DNA from: Heterotrichella gracilis
Lineage: Eukaryota; Sar; Xanthophyceae; Tribonematales; Xanthonemataceae
Reading direction: 5' to 3'
NCBI GenBank assembly: GCA_032358255.1
Contig: JAULBX010026241.1
Coordinates: 1-50,813, forward strand
DNA: 50,813 bases
Positions 33,101-43,715 of the stretch are shown here, piece after piece. The notes beneath the pieces are model-generated. The model was not told the DNA's origin and did no database searches. It saw only the letters and a program-made list of their open reading frames with translations. Made by a program: the position numbers and the translations under genes. Each line of letters starts with the position of its first letter. Position 1 is the stretch's first letter.

Positions 33101-33662
33101 AGTTGCAGGTGGTATGGTGCTGCGTTCGTCCGTCAGCCAGGCAGGCAGGACTGTAGCGTCCCTGATGAACAGCTGGCGGCGCCTGAACCTAGCTGACTGC
33201 TGGTAGGGATGTAACTTATCTGATACAGCACCACTCATAATAAGTTATTAACTAGACGTCCTGTAGCGTACCTGGGCCAGGGAGACCAGACGCATTGCGC
33301 TGTAGAACTGTGGCTTGGTGAGGTGATCGCTGTCTCCAGCCACCAGGCCCCACACCTGCACAGGGGACCCGTAACCATCACACAAGGGGCCCTTCAGATG
33401 AGTGGGTACATGGTGATGCCACGTGAAACATGCAACCCAAAGACTTTTGTGTCTGGTTTGTGAAAAGACAAGCTAAGAACTGCTTCGAAACGCATCCAAA
33501 AGGAGGTTGTGTGCTCCAGCAACGCCCAGGACTTGCCTTGAAAAGGGTGTCCTGGTGCAAGTTACTCCTCCTGAAGAACTCCACCGCTTCTCCACCCAGC
33601 AGCTTGCCATCCTTGTCCTTGTCTGCAATCCTGAACCACTGATCGAACAGATCCACGTCCAT
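27123..33662 (-). CDS. Two-EH-domain coiled-coil endocytic protein (plant EH1/Pan1, Eps15 type)
   Basis: Thirteen exons join in phase, 725 aa: 33662-33537, 33355-33272, 32824-32651, 32356-32225, 31839-31693, 31301-31230, 30765-30628, 30248-30050, 29774-29584, 29050-28847, 28450-28222, 27938-27624, 27289-27123. EH domain 1 (1-70) has a canonical EF loop DKDKDGKLLGGE (14-25) and VWGLVAGDSDHLTKPQFYSA. EH domain 2 (about 149-221) has DTDMDGIVQGGD and LKQVWDVVAGNEGQLNLQQF. A Pro-rich linker follows, then a coiled coil of about 270 residues (exons 8-11), then a Pro/Ala-rich tail with FDTFAA and LDAFGQ, ending QSSQWSTF. EH domains bind NPF motifs; plant members act with the TPLATE endocytic complex. 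The start is the ATG before DVDLFDQWF. Intron 1 appears to use a GC donor. Five junctions are duplicated. Confidence 0.93.
28600..28635 (-). repeat. Copy of the acceptor and start of exon 11 of the EH gene
   Basis: CACCTGGGG-type acceptor, then codons for CQKLIQDGT, matching the genuine VRQKLIQDGA at 28450. It lies 180 bp upstream in the gene's direction, next to a TTTAGGG run. Confidence 0.85.
29003..29460 (-). repeat. Five tandem copies of the acceptor and start of a coiled-coil exon (EH gene)
   Basis: The exon start coding GHVDAEAADLARLQGAVN (from 29050) is repeated, with its CTGCAG acceptor, at about 29105-29150, 29218-29270, 29340-29392 and, shortened, 29436-29456. Spacing is about 100-120 bp. 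The copies are almost identical over 45 bp and separated by TTTAGGG-bearing DNA. All are in the same orientation, and the first three still read V/L-DAEAADLARLQG. Confidence 0.93.
29891..29935. repeat. GGT trinucleotide run
   Basis: About fifteen GGT units in an intron of the EH gene. Similar shorter triplet runs occur at 2296-2318, 5915-5945 and 15470-15492. Confidence 0.95.
30292..30360 (-). repeat. Copy of the acceptor and start of exon 8 of the EH gene
   Basis: Shares TTGTCGCCCAGGGC, the GGCGGC/GGCGGCTGGGAGACCC exon start and the flanking AGGGTTTT with 30209-30265. It lies about 90 bp upstream in the gene's direction. Confidence 0.8.
30544..30582 (-). repeat. Copy of exon 7 end of the EH gene
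   Basis: Codes GLPTLEDPKLQ, nearly identical to the genuine GLPSLEDPKLQ that ends at 30628. The donor GTGGGG is replaced by ATGGGG, so it cannot splice. The two are separated by TTTAGGG repeats. Confidence 0.85.
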
Positions 33663-34270
33663 GGCTGCCACAATCGAGCTCAACACCAGCTGTCGATGTA
33701 TCAACAGAGGTGGTTTGTGATGCTTCAATAGCACAAGGCCTACGCCCTATTCGAAGCAGGACTGCGTAAAAGCGTGCTGGGTTTTCACCAGAAGCTTCAG
33801 ACACCTCCCGTGTTCAATGGACGCCCTTACAACGCCCTGGATCTGTGGCACGGTGGGCGATGCATGGCGTATTATGGGGTCGAGTGCACCCCCAACCCAG
33901 GCATCTGCACTTGGGCAAAAGGGCACAGCGAAATGCATGCACCAGGCACTCGAGGAGGTCACAGCTGTCTTTTGTCCTGGACTTTGCTTGAAGGCCTTGA
34001 AGGCTGCTTGGCCAATGCTTGGTCCGGTAATTAAAGCACGCGACGTTCAGTAGCGTTGCAACACGATAAGGCGCTTGTGGGCCAAGACAATCCGCGCCCA
34101 ACTCGCCCGCATGCCATTCCTATGCATGCATGCAGCGGAGCTTCGCTAGGGCGTTGAGAGCCTGTCTCGCACCGCAAGTACTGGAAGGAAACTTCAGGAC
34201 AAAGCTTTTCCTTGACAAAGTGCCACAGGAGCAGTTTGGACGGTGTGCTCGACACCTGGCCACCAGAAGC
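33663..34270. other. Divergent promoter region, EH gene and thioredoxin-like gene
   Basis: About 600 bp shared upstream region of two diverging genes. No exon recognised. ATGCATGCATGCAG lies at about 34118. Confidence 0.5.
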
Positions 34271-35960
34271 ATGCCGAGCTTAGTGGGCTCCCCTATCACA
34301 CCCATACGTACGTACTTGGCTTCCACCACACAATCTATAACGCCCCACTGTTATCGACGCTTGCAACCGCGTTTTATCTTGGTGGAAGTTCCGATGTCAT
34401 GCATGCATATTGTATGTGGGGCTTCGTATTATACCCAGTGGTGTGGGGACATTGCGAACCAGGGGACTTTCCACGCCTGGGTTAGGTTTAGGTACACAGC
34501 TCTAGGTGTTCAAAGGCTGCACCGATACCTCCTCCTTGCCTGCAGGTGGCCTGCAGTTCATCAAGGGCGAGGAGGTCGAAGTCCCCTCCACCTCGGGCCC
34601 TAGGGTGCTGGAGCTATGGGCCTCCTGGTGAGTGACGTGTGCAATGGCATAAGCACACACAGCGCACTGCCAATCCACTCTACCATCTAGTGTCAGGACA
34701 TAGCAGGCCAGGGAATTGCTGGTCCCGCTCAATTGAACGTTGGCATCGTAGCACCACCACCCACGCATGCCGAAGGCACCCAGCGTTGTTGTGAAGCTTG
34801 TTCCCGACCCTATGCTGAAGGCAATGCTCCTGTGGTGTGTGCAGGTGCGGCCCCTGTCGCGCCATGTTCCCGCACCTGTCGGGGCTGCAGTGCAAGTACC
34901 AGGACAAGGGGCTCAAGGTGGTCGGGGTGAACATAGAGGGCATGTCGCCGCAGGTGCAGGCATTTGTCAAGCAGCAGGGCGGCAACATGGAGTATTCGGT
35001 GGCGGTGGATATGACTGGGAGCGCACAGCAGCTAATGGTGCAGGTGGGTGGGGTGGGAGGGGTGGCATGGACCAGGCCGGACTGGCAGTGACTTGAGGGC
35101 TATGATCCAACGTCCATGGCGTGTGTGGCAACCGCAATCGTGCCCACTGTTTTGCTTGCTACTATCAGTGCATGCACTTGTGAGCCGCCGCCATGAGGAT
35201 CAGTTTGGTGCACAGGAAACGGTTACCGTGTCTTTCTTTTAGTAAAATCCTTTTCTTCCAAATAATTGTTTAATGTATTTTTAATTTGTTACATAGTATG
35301 TATTACACTGTGCTGTCGATTCAGTGCTATGTATTCACTAATTCTAGTGGTGTGTACTCTGTGCTTGCAGGCAGGAGTGAGTGGAATTCCATTTGCGCTG
35401 ATCATCGATGCTGCTGGCGTGGTGCGATTTCAAGGACATCCAGGAGACCCGCAGTTTGAAAAGACGCTCAAACAGGTAAATGCACGCACAGCACGACAAA
35501 TTTGCATACATGTCCATGCATTTCCCTTCACATTGGCTTTGTGCGTTGCCACCTTGCATATTGCATATGCCACAGGTGGATCCTTCTAAGGCTGATCCTT
35601 TTGATGTCATCATTGATGGCACACTGAATAGGGTACCAACACCATTCTTTGGCAACATTTTAATCAGAAAAATACAAGGTGCGGTAACCTCGATTGTGCT
35701 CTGCGTGTGGCCAATCCATCACATCGCCATGACCACATGTCATGCAGGTCTGCGAGGCAGGGACCAGTGCAGCAGCACATGAGCCCAAGAAGCGCCTGCT
35801 GCCTGTGAAGGCCACCCGAGAAGAGCTACTGGCCACCCCTGTCAGGGAGCTGAAGCAGATCTTGAACGACCGCAAGATAGGCTTTGCAGACTTGCACGAG
35901 AAGCCGGAGCTGGTTGACCGGATCATTGAGCGCTGCTCCAACGTCGAGTACAGCGTATAG
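34271..35960 (+). CDS. Thioredoxin-fold protein (TlpA/redoxin type) with C-terminal SAP-like domain
   Basis: Exons 34271-34307, 34546-34627, 34845-35043, 35371-35475, 35576-35632 and 35748-35960 join in phase: 230 aa. MPSLVGSPITPIRGLQFIKG opens the fold. RVLELWASWCGPCRAMFPHL carries the redox pair Cys41 and Cys44. VSGIPFALIID contains the cis-Pro, and GHPGDPQFEKTLKQ is the last helix, so a full redoxin domain spans about 1-150. The final 45 residues (LLATPVRELKQILNDRKIGF, ending RIIERCSNVEYSV) look like the SAP-type helix-extended-helix seen at the C-terminus of MANF/ARMET. The 57-nt exon 35576-35632 (VDPSKADPFDVIIDG) is optional: skipping it preserves frame. No clear signal peptide. Likely disulfide or peroxide chemistry; target unknown. 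Confidence 0.82.
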
Positions 35961-36365
35961 CGTCCGTCACCAACAGTCGGGTACAGTGCTTTACTGGGGA
36001 TGGTACACTATACGCTGCAACGGTTGTTTCTGTTGGGATAATTTTCAAAACAATAAATGCATGCTGAGTCACAGCATGGCCAGTACTCAAAGGTAGTGCA
36101 GGATCACTCAAATTGCACTGCGTTGGCAGTAGTTGCGCTGTTGGAATTTGCTCGCTGTCTGTTTGACGCAGCCACAGGGCTGGTGTAGACCCTTATTCCT
36201 CTATGGCCGTGCACATTGAGCTGAATAAAAGGTACAACTGATGAAGTCGGTATGAAGTTCTGCCGCACTACTCAAAACCCATTCCCTGGACATCCGAATC
36301 CCCAAGATAAATACGCCATGATGGTACACACGATGGCTGTTGTCACATCAGTTGTAGCTACAAAC
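35961..36365. other. Convergent 3' region
   Basis: Lies between the thioredoxin-like gene (+) and the 36366 gene (-). AATAAA occurs at 36052 and 36222. No gene seen. Confidence 0.5.
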
Positions 36366-37029
36366 CTAGCTGGTTGGAGCGACATACACTTCTCCTGCTG
36401 CCACTTTCAGCTCCCCTACGACTGGCAAGGGTCCTGGATCCAAGGCCTGCAGAATGCAACACACATAGTGTAACTCTATAACTTGAGCTCGCCAAGTGCT
36501 GTGAAGGGTGGCATTCAAGTAGCAAGGCGTGTGTGTGGGGGTGGGTCTCACCTTGGCTGCTTGCTGTTTCTGGCTGTGCTGCTCCTCAAAAAAGCCATCA
36601 GCTACATCACCATCCTCGTCCTCTTTCAGCCGGGCTTGGTACCAAGAAAGGCCCTACAGGTGGGGTTCTGGGGCGTGGGTACGCAACGCAGCAAGGGCCA
36701 GCAGTGATCTGGGCAAAATGTCCCCACCTGAACCCCGCCATTCCCCGTATACTTAGTCTCTGATAGAAGTGGCTGGTGGGGCACCCGCTGCGGCTTCTCA
36801 GTGTGTACCTCACGGCGGGGTTTGCTCGAGCTGGAAGGTTGCTTGGTGGGTGAATCTTGTTGTGGTTTGTGCTTGTCCTCCTGTGGCTGACAAGGAGCAA
36901 TAACAGCAGGGTCATAGCGCCACCACAAACCACAGGAACAACACAAGGAAGGGCAAAAAGGGCTGGAAGGCTTACCTGGCCCGCACTGTAACCAAAGAAC
37001 GTTTTGATACTCTCTTTAAGGTAATTCAT
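36366..37029 (-). CDS. Small acidic-motif protein, family not named
   Basis: Exons 37029-36976, 36886-36728, 36653-36552 and 36446-36366 join in phase: 131 aa. It opens MNYLKESIKTFFGYSAGQ, is Gln/Ser/Lys/Pro-rich in the middle, then has a conserved-looking block GLSWYQARLKEDEDGDVADG FFEE, and ends AAGEVYVAPTS. The W-Y-x(3)-L-x(2)-DEDGDVAD pattern reminds me of short uncharacterised plant proteins, but I cannot name the family. No membrane span. It diverges from DGD1 with about 940 bp between starts. Confidence 0.68.
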
Positions 37030-37968
37030 GGCTGTCGCATTCTATTGCTGCTGCCAAGCTGTGGGTGCCCTTTGTGTGCTGTTATAGGCTATTGGTATCA
37101 CTTGTGATACGTCAGGGGGTTACAATACAGAGTGTCGCAAGCTCCAAACGCACAAGACGACGTGGACACCCAACGGTGTGGGCATATGCATGCATACGTC
37201 AACTGGTGTGTCCTATTGCAGTTGCAAGTTTATTTGTGCGTCAAGAAACCCTGCAAAAGCACCAATATCTCGTTGGGGAGAGTATTGACGCAGCGCTGGC
37301 ACGTTGGTGAACGTTTCAAGCCAGATTGCCCAACCGATATAAGCGGAGAGGGTGGTGCAGGTGGGTCAACAGCTTAACAGCTTCAAGACTGTCCAGGCAT
37401 GCACCTGTTTTTCAAAAAGGCGAGTCTTTCCAGACGTTGGCTCCACCAGTGGTGGACCACCATACCTTGTTATAACGTCCCTCCAGTCCGTCCTGGGTGG
37501 AATATCTGCATTTTTTAAAGGAAATTCATTTCAATAAAAGATTTTACAGCCACTTCCAGCCAGTTTCCTCAGTTCCCAAGTTCCGCAGAACGCGAAAAGC
37601 ACCACCTCTCGGCCAGATGTTCCACTTTGTGCTAAACACACTACTTTGCGTACGCGGTCCTCGCTAAACAAGCTACTTGTGCCCCAGTTTCTGTTGGAAA
37701 TTTACCTCTTGGCTGTCTTGGGCTACCCACCTTGACCTCTCTCCCTCACCCACAATGATACCACGCTAGTTTCAGAGCTAGACCGGTCAGTGCTTCCCAC
37801 CGTGTGCAACAGCAGCCTGGGAGCAATTGGCACGTTTGGATCGTGCTTGACGAGGCTGTTGGGGCCCCGTCTTTTGCTGGAACCGGTTGAGATAGTTGCA
37901 CTTGCCCAGTGTGTGAGACCAGTCACATAGTTGGGTTGCAGAAAACTGTACAGCGCAGCGCCAGCACA
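37030..37968. other. Divergent promoter region, 36366 gene and DGD1
   Basis: No exon recognised. The in-frame stretch just upstream of 37969 has no ATG, so it is taken as 5' UTR. Confidence 0.45.
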
Positions 37969-40900
37969 ATGGACGATCGCAAGCGAGACTCTGGCAAAGT
38001 CACTTTTGGGCGGCACAGCTTTGGCCCGATGCAGAAGGCTCCGATGCTGGGTATGGCCGGCGATGGGGCCAACCCCATAGTCAGCATCTCAGAGGGGCTC
38101 AAGGACGCCAGGAAGAGTGCCGACAACCTCATTCGCACTGCAACCAACAACACGCATATCAAGAGGATAACCAGTGGGCTGGACAGCTGGGAGAACCAGC
38201 TTTCTTCGCTCAAGGAGAAGGCTCAAGCCAGCCTGGGGAGCATTGGCACAGACGACCGGAACGTATCTGCTGAGGACTATGTCCTGCTGCGGAACCTGGG
38301 CAGATCGGGCTCCAAGCCCATCTCACGGATGCGCAAGTCAGCCTCGGAGAGCAACTTCAACCACATGCTTAAGGTCAGGCCCGATGACAGCGCCAGCGAG
38401 TCTGTGCCAGAGGGCAAGGAGTGGGATATGTTCGCAGCACTCAACCCAGTCAAGCAGCACGAAGCCCACTACTCCCGTGGGATGCTGCGTGTCCCCACGG
38501 CGCCCAACCTAGCGGACCAGGTACGCCCTTTGTTTCAAAGCTTTGCCAAAAGGCAACCCATCTGTACATGCAATGGGTTCAGTTGTATGCATTGTGGATA
38601 ACTGTGTAACATTCCTGACATATAGCTGGTTGCCACCAGGGTGTATGGCAAAGTCTTGTGCGTGTTGCCTGCCTCCAAAGCCTGAGCCCAGTCAGTCTAG
38701 ATACCCAATTGATACTAACAGAGTCCACCACTGCCCAGGCCCGTGTGCTGGCAGCGCTTGAGCCCGGCAAGAGCCTGGGGGAGATGGCGCAGCACGTGGT
38801 GCAGGTCACGCAGCAGACCAAGGACAACATCCACAGCAACATGCAGCAGCTCAGCACCTTTTTGCAGTCCAAGGTGCAGGAGGTGCAGCCGCGCATCCAG
38901 CAGGGCGTGCAGCAGAGCGTGGCGCAGCGCAACAAGGTGGTCAGGGACCTGCGGGAAAAGCTGACGGCACTGTCGCTACAGGTGAGGCCAGGGCCTGACC
39001 CAGCGGGACCAGCCAGCTGGAAATCAAAGCGCAAAATATCAACAGGCGTTGCCCACGGTAGCAGAAGAGAAAGCTTTGGCGTGGATTTATCTGTGTTGCT
39101 AGTAGCTGAATTTAAAGCAACAGGGTTTTGGGTGCATCCCAACTGGGGGGCGCTTGTAAACATAGAGCCTGCTTCTAAAAACGCAACTATGTCCCTGCAG
39201 GCCAGGGAGACGGGCAGTGCCAGCCTGGGATCCCCACAGTCAGGCGACGGCGACTCCAGCTTCTCCACCGCGCCCTGGTCGGTGCTGCCGGGGTACCTGC
39301 GTGCGCGCGAGCTTGCTGCGATTGAGGAGGCCGTGAAGGAGCTGGAGGAGGAGGACGAGGAGGAGGAGGCGATGATGGCAAGCACCTCAGCGGGGGGGCT
39401 CCCAGTGGGGCCCATGCAGGTGCGCGCAGTAGTGGTGGCCTGTGGCGTTGCTTGGTATGCACGGCAGAACACTGAGCAAAACATGGCAGTGGTTTTGAGC
39501 ACAATAGCAGCTACTGCATGACTTGCAGTACGTACCATCGTGCACGCAAGCAGGGTTGCATGCAGGGGGTATCTAGCCCCAGGCAAGTGCACACTGCACA
39601 CAACACAGGCTTGCAACCTCTACCGGCGCGCCGCTGACCGCCTCACGATCACCTCTCATACATCCCTCCCACCCTGCAGCTTGAGGCGCAGCGCAGGCGC
39701 GAGGCGCGGCGCAAGAAGCACAGCAGCCTGCGGGAGCCGGGGCGCCAGGTGGCCATCGTCACCACCGCCGCGCTGCCCTGGATGACGGGCACCTCGGTCA
39801 ACCCGCTGCTGCGAGCAGCGTACCTGTCAAAGGACCCCAACCGCAAGGTGAGATTTGTAAACCGTGAACCCTAAACCCAAAAAGCCGCGTACTAACCCAA
39901 GGACCATAATAGCAAGGCAAGGCTTGCAATATGTAACATGTAGTATATATGCACTGGTGCACGGGAACAGCTTGCTGGCTCGCACTGGTGGCAGCTGTCG
40001 GCGCAGATTCTGTTGGTTCCCGCACGCGCCGCAATACTGCTGGGTGTTACGCGTGAAATGACGGATGGGAAGGCACCACGAAACTGCTTATAGTGCAGTA
40101 TGGGGTACTCGCGCCCTCGAGCCTGCTCCACCTTGCCAAATCTCACCTCCACAACCTTCCTCGCCGAAACCCTGAGTGCGGCACTCTTCCCCAGGTCACG
40201 CCGCTCGTAAACCCTAAACCCTACACCCTATCCCTCAGGTTACGCTGCTCATCCCCTGGCTGGCCAAGTCCGACCAGCCCAAGGTGTTCCCCAAGGACAT
40301 GGTGTTTGAGACGCCTGCCGAACAGGAGAAGTACGTACGGGACTGGGTCAAGCGCCGCACAGGGTTCGACTCCACATTCAAGGTCACGTTCTACCCGGGG
40401 CGCTACGCGCCCGAGAAGTGCAGCATCCTGCCCGTGGGCGACATCACCGCCTACATCCCGGAGCACGAGGTGGGTTGATCACGGATCGTAAGGGTGGCGG
40501 CCCAGGTGCATTGGCGGTGGCAACCTGCCTGTCCACCCGGTATGCAGCATGGCATTGCTTTTACACTGAATGAAGCATTAATAAGCATGGCCTGTATATT
40601 GAAAGAAGTTGCAAGATTACCAAGCCTCAGCCCTAGTGCTGGGTGTGTGCCGCTAGGTACTGGAGGTCCATACCCTTGCCAGGCTTTTCACCCCCCATCC
40701 CCATGCGCCCCCCCTTCTGAGCCGCACTAACCCTCCCCCCAAACCCTCTCAGGCTGACGTGGCTGTGCTCGAGGAGCCCGAGCACCTCAACTGGTACCAC
40801 CACGGGCGGCGCTGGACCGACAAGTTCAACCACGTGGTGGGCGTGGTGCACACCAACTACCTGGACTACGCGCGGCGCGAGGAGGGCGGGGACATGAAGG

Positions 40901-43715
40901 AGGTGTTTTTGCGCCGCATCAACCAGTGGATGTGCCGCATCTACTGCCACAAGGTGGGTGGAGTGGAATATGAAGGAGGTTTTGTTCAAGTGCATGAACC
41001 AGTGGATGTGCCGCATCTACTGTTACAAGGTGGGTGGGGGATGGGGGGTAGGGCGGGGTGGGTGGGATAGGAATCGGGGGTACCTCAGGCGCATCAACCA
41101 GTAGATGTGCTGCATCTACTGCCGTAAGGTGGGTGGGCAGCTTGGGGTGGGATGTGAAGGAGGAGTTCTTCATGCACAAGATGGGTGACTAGTTGGGGAG
41201 GGTGCATGTGGAAAATGGAGTCGGGTTGGGGGGGGCGCATCTGCGGATGCTGGCAGGTTGGCTGGCCGTGAGCTCATGGTGACTGACGAGGTGCTGTGAG
41301 GTCATGAAATTTTGTTCATGCTTCATGTAGTAAAATCAACCCTTAATCTCAAAATCGATCAAGAAAGTCTCAAACAACTTGCAGGTGATCAAGCTGTCTG
41401 ACGCTGTCCAGCCCCTCCCGCGCGAGACCACCCAGTTTGTGCACGGCGTGCCCCAGACCTTCCTGGATGTGGGCGACAAGAAGGGGAGCCACACAGCAGG
41501 TAGGGCCAAAGGTGTAGTAAATTCAAGGCTCACATACCCCTTGGTAGGGTCTGCACCTGGCCACTGTGCAATATGGTATGCCCTTGGTGGCGCATGCATG
41601 GCACCGCTTGCACCATCCTGCACTGCATAGCATGAGGCAAGTGGGGACCTACCATTGCTGGGTACATATCCATAAATCCCACTTAAATGCATGTGGAGAC
41701 ATGGGAAATGATGCCCCTACTTCTGTCACTGCACGAGTGCACGTGGAATCCCGCCCCGGGGTTGCAGTGCAACCCGGGTTGCATGAGTGCACTGGGATGC
41801 CCATTGCTCCCCTGCATCCCACGAGGCAGTGGAACCCCACCCGGGGGCGCCCCTCCAAACCACTTGGAGGCCGGCCCCCCCGCCCTTGTTCACCCCCGCA
41901 CCCCCTCGCAGTGACACCTGTCACACCTGTCTCACCGGCAGATGATGGCAGCGCGCGCTTCTCCAAGGGGGCCTACTTCATGGGCAAGGCGGTGTGGGCC
42001 AAGGGCTACTCGGAGCTGCTTGACCTGATGGCGCAGCACACGCGGGCCCAAGGGGAGGAGGTGCACGTGGACTGCTATGGAAACGGGGAGGACCTGGAGG
42101 AGGTGCGTGCAGAAAAAATCCAGCAATTGAGAAACGCTTGCATGGGCATGTTGGCATTGCGCTTTTGCTGGGTTGATTGCACCGAACAATGGTGTACAGC
42201 TTGTCAATGCAGAGCCGGGGTGGTGCATCGCGGGCAGTTGCGCACACATCCAGCTGTACTGGGACGAGCACCCGCATAATCATGACGGGTGTGCACATTA
42301 CCACTGTGGTACAACGCCCCCTACCCCAAGCCCCACCCCACTTACCCACCATAAACTCGCCCCATGCAGATCAAGGGTGACGCCAACCGGCGCCGATTGG
42401 CCGCCACCTTCCACGGGGGCAAGGACCACCTGGACCCATCAATGCACGAGTACAAGGTAAGGGCCAATCTAAACCCTAAAACCTAAATCCTTCATGGTAG
42501 GGCTGTGCACACTGACCCCAGTCAAACTCTAGTCGTGAACTTGAGTAAAAGACGAGGCAGGGCTGCGCCTGCAGGTCCACCAAGGATTGTAGCAAGTTGC
42601 GGCAAGAGGAGGGATCCACAGCGTGTAATTTGGATGGTCCTGAAAGGATAGGAAATGGTTATGAAGCAATAGGAAATGGACACAGGCAAAGTTGAGAAGT
42701 TACAGAATAACCATGAAAGTGGTGTGCGATCGTAGTGGTGCATGCGGCTGACCCCTGCCCTGTGCCCTCTCCAGGTGTTCATCAACCCCAGCACCAGTGA
42801 CGTTGTGGCCACCACCACCGCCGAGGCGCTGGCCATGGGCAAGTGGGTCATCTGCGCGGAGCACCCCTCAAACACATTCTTCTCGCAGTTCAAGAACTGC
42901 CTGGTGTACAAGACGCCCGAGGAGTTCTCACAGCACCTACAGTGAGTGGCAGGGGATTGGGAATATATTGGGGGTGCCTGGGTGCATTGTTGTAGGGTTT
43001 TTAGGGTTGACCTGGTGTACAAGACGCTAGAGGAGTTCTCTCAGCACCTCCAGTGAGTGGCAGGCCCTTGCACTTGTCGCTTGGGCCTGGCTGGAAAGCA
43101 CAGGCTTGCTTCCTGCTTACCACCACTTGCCGCCCTCACCCTCTCTCAGCCCTCCGCCAAGGTTCGGGCATCTTGTAAGGAAGGACGAAGATGCTGAAAA
43201 CCGCTTGGCGGTGGTGTGCGTAGGCAGATCTTCTGATAAGTATTCCCATGCCACAGCTCAAACACTCAAACTCCAACCCCCCCGCCCCCAGGTTTGCGCT
43301 GAAGAACGACCCCCACGCCATGGAGGCGGAGGAGAAGCACCGCCTCACCTGGGAGGACGCCACTGAGCGCTTCCTGGACGCTGCCGAGATCAGCCGCGCA
43401 GACCGCCCGGGGCGCGTGGAATCCGCCATGGACAACCTGTTCTGGGTGGCGCACCACGCCCTCTCGGGCCTCGAGCCCGTCAGGGCGGTCAGCGGGGCGG
43501 GGGTGCACACCCGGGACAACCCGCAGCGGGTGGTGGACTACCAGCCCACAGCGCACGTGGGCGGGTTCTTTGATCGGGATCGGAGCCAGCTGGCGCAGCA
43601 GCGGCAGCGGCATGTGCAGCACGCGCAGGGGATGCGGGCGCGGGGGGCCGGCGGCCGGAGGGACGTGCAGTCACACGCGCTGGCGCTGCCCGCTGATGCG
43701 GAGGTCAACAGCTGA
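37969..43715 (+). CDS. DGD1: Digalactosyldiacylglycerol synthase
   Basis: UDP-galactose:MGDG galactosyltransferase making DGDG at the plastid outer envelope (GT4 family). Exons: 37969-38520, 38739-38981, 39201-39419, 39680-39847, 40239-40469, 40753-40953, 41385-41499, 41942-42102, 42370-42456, 42775-42941, 43292-43715; 855 aa, all in phase. The long helical N-terminal extension (about 1-338) corresponds to that of DGD1, which DGD2 lacks. The catalytic part begins [20 protein letters not shown] and continues with [64 protein letters not shown], and the donor-site region [24 protein letters not shown]. The start is the first ATG (MDDRKRDSG). The last 90 residues are an Arg/Gln/His-rich extension. 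Intron junctions of exons 5, 6 and 10 are duplicated. Confidence 0.97.
40188..40250 (+). repeat. Duplicate acceptor of DGD1 exon 5
   Basis: CCCCAGGTCACGCCGCTC at 40192 precedes the real CCCTCAGGTTACGCTGCTC by 45 bp. Both have AG then codons VTPLV/VTLLI. Between them lies CCCTAAACCCTA. Confidence 0.8.
40966..41182 (+). repeat. Two to three copies of DGD1 exon 6 end and its 5' splice site
   Basis: The exon end coding [11 protein letters not shown] plus donor GTGGGTGG (to 40953) is repeated at about 40966-41037 ([11 protein letters not shown], donor intact) and 41085-41140 (INQ, then TAG, then MCCIYCRK, donor intact). A weaker echo of KEEFFMHK lies at 41155-41182. Confidence 0.9.
43005..43066 (+). 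repeat. Copy of DGD1 exon 10 end and its 5' splice site
   Basis: Codes [15 protein letters not shown] against the genuine [15 protein letters not shown], followed by the same GTGAGTGGCAGG donor region. It lies 114 bp downstream in the intron, next to a TTTTAGGG word. Confidence 0.9.

Noticed and set aside
32193..33238. Long minus-strand open frames of 273-286 codons over the EH gene
   Set aside because: They are readthrough of exon 3 (one in the true frame) into GC-rich introns; the spliced model with EH domains explains the coding part.
37909..37968. Upstream extension of the DGD1 frame
   Set aside because: The extension begins at a non-ATG codon; the first ATG in frame is at 37969.
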